From a bacterium (GTDB lineage: Bacteria > Krumholzibacteriota > Krumholzibacteriia > Krumholzibacteriales > WJIX01), in contig JAGHBT010000119.1 of the NCBI GenBank assembly GCA_021160845.1, forward strand, positions 1-6,307: DNA of 6,307 nt, in the 5' to 3' direction. Of this stretch, positions 5,003-6,307 are shown in pieces. The notes beneath the pieces are model-generated. The model searched no databases. It was not told where the DNA came from and was given only the letters and a program-made list of their open reading frames with translations. The translations under genes and the position numbers were made by a program. The stretch's first letter is position 1. Each line of letters opens with the position of its first letter.

Positions 5003-6286
5003 TTAATAAACCTTCTTTATTACAACACCCGGATAATAGTGCAAAATAATCTCTTCGGCGTTGTATCCAAGCTTCGCCATCTTAATCGCGCCTGTTTGAC
5101 ACATTCCTACTCCGTGCCCGTTTCCACCACCAAGGATATCTACACGGACGACCTTCTCTCTGTCCCTCTTAACGCTTAATTTAAAGAGCGTACTTTTGAG
5201 AATCGCCCCATCGGGAGATTCGGGCCTTAGAACCCAACGAATCCGGTCGCCATAGATACGATATTTACCCGTGTCAGTTATCACATCCAGATATTTAACC
5301 CTGCCATCGGGAGCAAATCCGCCAGCTCGCAGGTCGACTAATTTTCTAAATGGAGTGATCTTTTTCTTCGTTCCATTCTTAAGGCTTTTCCGAAGTATTT
5401 TCACCAATTTATTCTCCAGCCAGCTTACCCTCCAACGAAAATGAGCGGATCCCCTGCAAAAGGACCTTTTACTTTCCTCCCCGCGTGCGTCACGTACCCC
5501 GTAAAGATAAGGAAAATGCTCTTTCCAGGGCCATAAAAATCTGATATCAGATGTATGCCCACCACAGCATGAAGAATAATATGCCTTTACCGGTTCCCCC
5601 CTCCACATTGCCACCAAACCCGCAGTTTCTTCAACAGCCCGCGTTGAACTCAAATTCTCGCCTGCCACACCACTATAAACCTGATCCATAATAGTAGCTC
5701 TAAGATCGTACTCTTTCTCTTTCGTCTTTTTTAATTTACTTAGCGCGTATGAACGTGAAGCTATAGCCTGCGCTCTATAGGCCTCATAACTCTCGGAATC
5801 AAGATATCCAATTTCGACCGGCAACACCCCTTTCAGATAATCATCCAGTCCAATAAAATTTATTACTGAAAAACCCGAGCCCATTCGATTACTAAACTGC
5901 AAACTCCCCCTGTATGGCTTTCCGTTAACCAGGGTCAAACCCTTGGAAGGAAAATCAACAAACAGCTTTTCAGCACGCAAGATGAACTTGCCATCCTTTA
6001 TCAACCGGACATATCCCCTGCCGCAGGTAACGCTGTATTTTCCTCTGCCGCCAAATTTCTTCCCAACCTTGCCCTCCAAATTCATCGCTGAGAAGAATAA
6101 TACTTTTGATTCAATATTAGCCCTATCACTATTTTCAACTATAAGCACCCTTACAATGGGTGATTCATGAACACCCGGCGCAACAACCTCTTCCGGTCTA
6201 TATCTAACCTCCTCTCTGGCGCAGGATTGAAAGAATAGAATCAATATGATTATAAATAGATATTTGCTCTTTAATAAGCTGTTCAT
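5003..6286 (-). CDS. SpoIID/LytB-family peptidoglycan lytic transglycosylase-like lipoprotein
   Basis: A 427-aa envelope protein. Residues 1-22 form a hydrophobic signal ending FFQSC, so C22 is probably lipidated; the -3 residue is F rather than the usual L, which lowers certainty. The SpoIID domain follows: LDDYLKGVLPVEIG (147-160) with E158 at the position of the catalytic glutamate in characterised SpoIID enzymes, YRAQAIASRSYAL (170-182), DQVYSG (201-206), AYYSSCCGGHTSD (235-247), a CxxSxHFRW segment (277-285) and the C-terminal GNGHGVGMCQTGAIKMAKLGY...HYYPG signature (389-420). SpoIID enzymes cut glycan strands freed of stem peptides. In non-sporulating bacteria, members are taken to act in wall remodelling or division. 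C241, C277, H244 and H282 could bind a metal, as reported for some members. The GMCQ motif has Cys where Ser is usual. The start codon at 6286-6284 has only a weak AAGAGA-type ribosome-binding site. It is the first visible gene of a unit with nagZ; its promoter is beyond the window. Confidence 0.88.
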   Translation of the reverse strand: MNSLLKSKYLFIIILILFFQSCAREEVRYRPEEVVAPGVHESPIVRVLIVENSDRANIESKVLFFSAMNLEGKVGKKFGGRGKYSVTCGRGYVRLIKDGKFILRAEKLFVDFPSKGLTLVNGKPYRGSLQFSNRMGSGFSVINFIGLDDYLKGVLPVEIGYLDSESYEAYRAQAIASRSYALSKLKKTKEKEYDLRATIMDQVYSGVAGENLSSTRAVEETAGLVAMWRGEPVKAYYSSCCGGHTSDIRFLWPWKEHFPYLYGVRDARGEESKRSFCRGSAHFRWRVSWLENKLVKILRKSLKNGTKKKITPFRKLVDLRAGGFAPDGRVKYLDVITDTGKYRIYGDRIRWVLRPESPDGAILKSTLFKLSVKRDREKVVRVDILGGGNGHGVGMCQTGAIKMAKLGYNAEEIILHYYPGVVIKKVY

Positions 6287-6307
6287 ATAATCTGCTTTCT
6301 CTTGAAA

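Overview
The window looks like chromosomal DNA of a diderm (Gram-negative-type) bacterium, moderately AT-rich and probably from a little-studied lineage. The evidence is a signal-peptide-bearing protein with an outer-membrane beta-barrel C-terminus, a lipoprotein-type SpoIID/LytB enzyme, a NagZ-type glycoside hydrolase with no export signal, a small stand-alone RRM protein and a CCA-less tRNA-Asp gene. I cannot name the phylum. I see no phage, IS, integrase, CRISPR or toxin-antitoxin genes.

Left part (1-735): the C-terminal LuxR-type DNA-binding domain of a regulator cut by the window edge, then about 540 bases with no convincing protein gene. Inside that gap, 389-587 has strong RNA-like structure. 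A 15-bp closing stem is followed at once by six T's, with further nested stems inside. It resembles a free-standing structured RNA, 6S-like in size and rod shape only. This is the best candidate for something undescribed here. A sigma70-like promoter at 641-669 then points to the next genes.

Middle left (736-2249, + strand): two overlapping genes, a 106-aa protein of unknown function (TTG start) and an exported protein with a probable Ig-like N-terminal domain and a C-terminal beta-barrel. They appear translationally coupled.

Middle (2250-3259): a long leader with hairpins, then a small RRM RNA-binding protein (+). A hairpin terminator at 2931-2969 is shared with the convergent tRNA-Asp(GUC) gene on the - strand, which has its own good promoter at 3206-3234.

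Right part (3260-6286, - strand): a two-gene peptidoglycan unit transcribed leftward, a SpoIID/LytB-type lipoprotein followed 30 bases later by a GH3 beta-N-acetylhexosaminidase (NagZ-like) with an extra C-terminal region. The first enzyme would act on glycan strands in the envelope. The second would remove GlcNAc from the products, probably in the cytoplasm.
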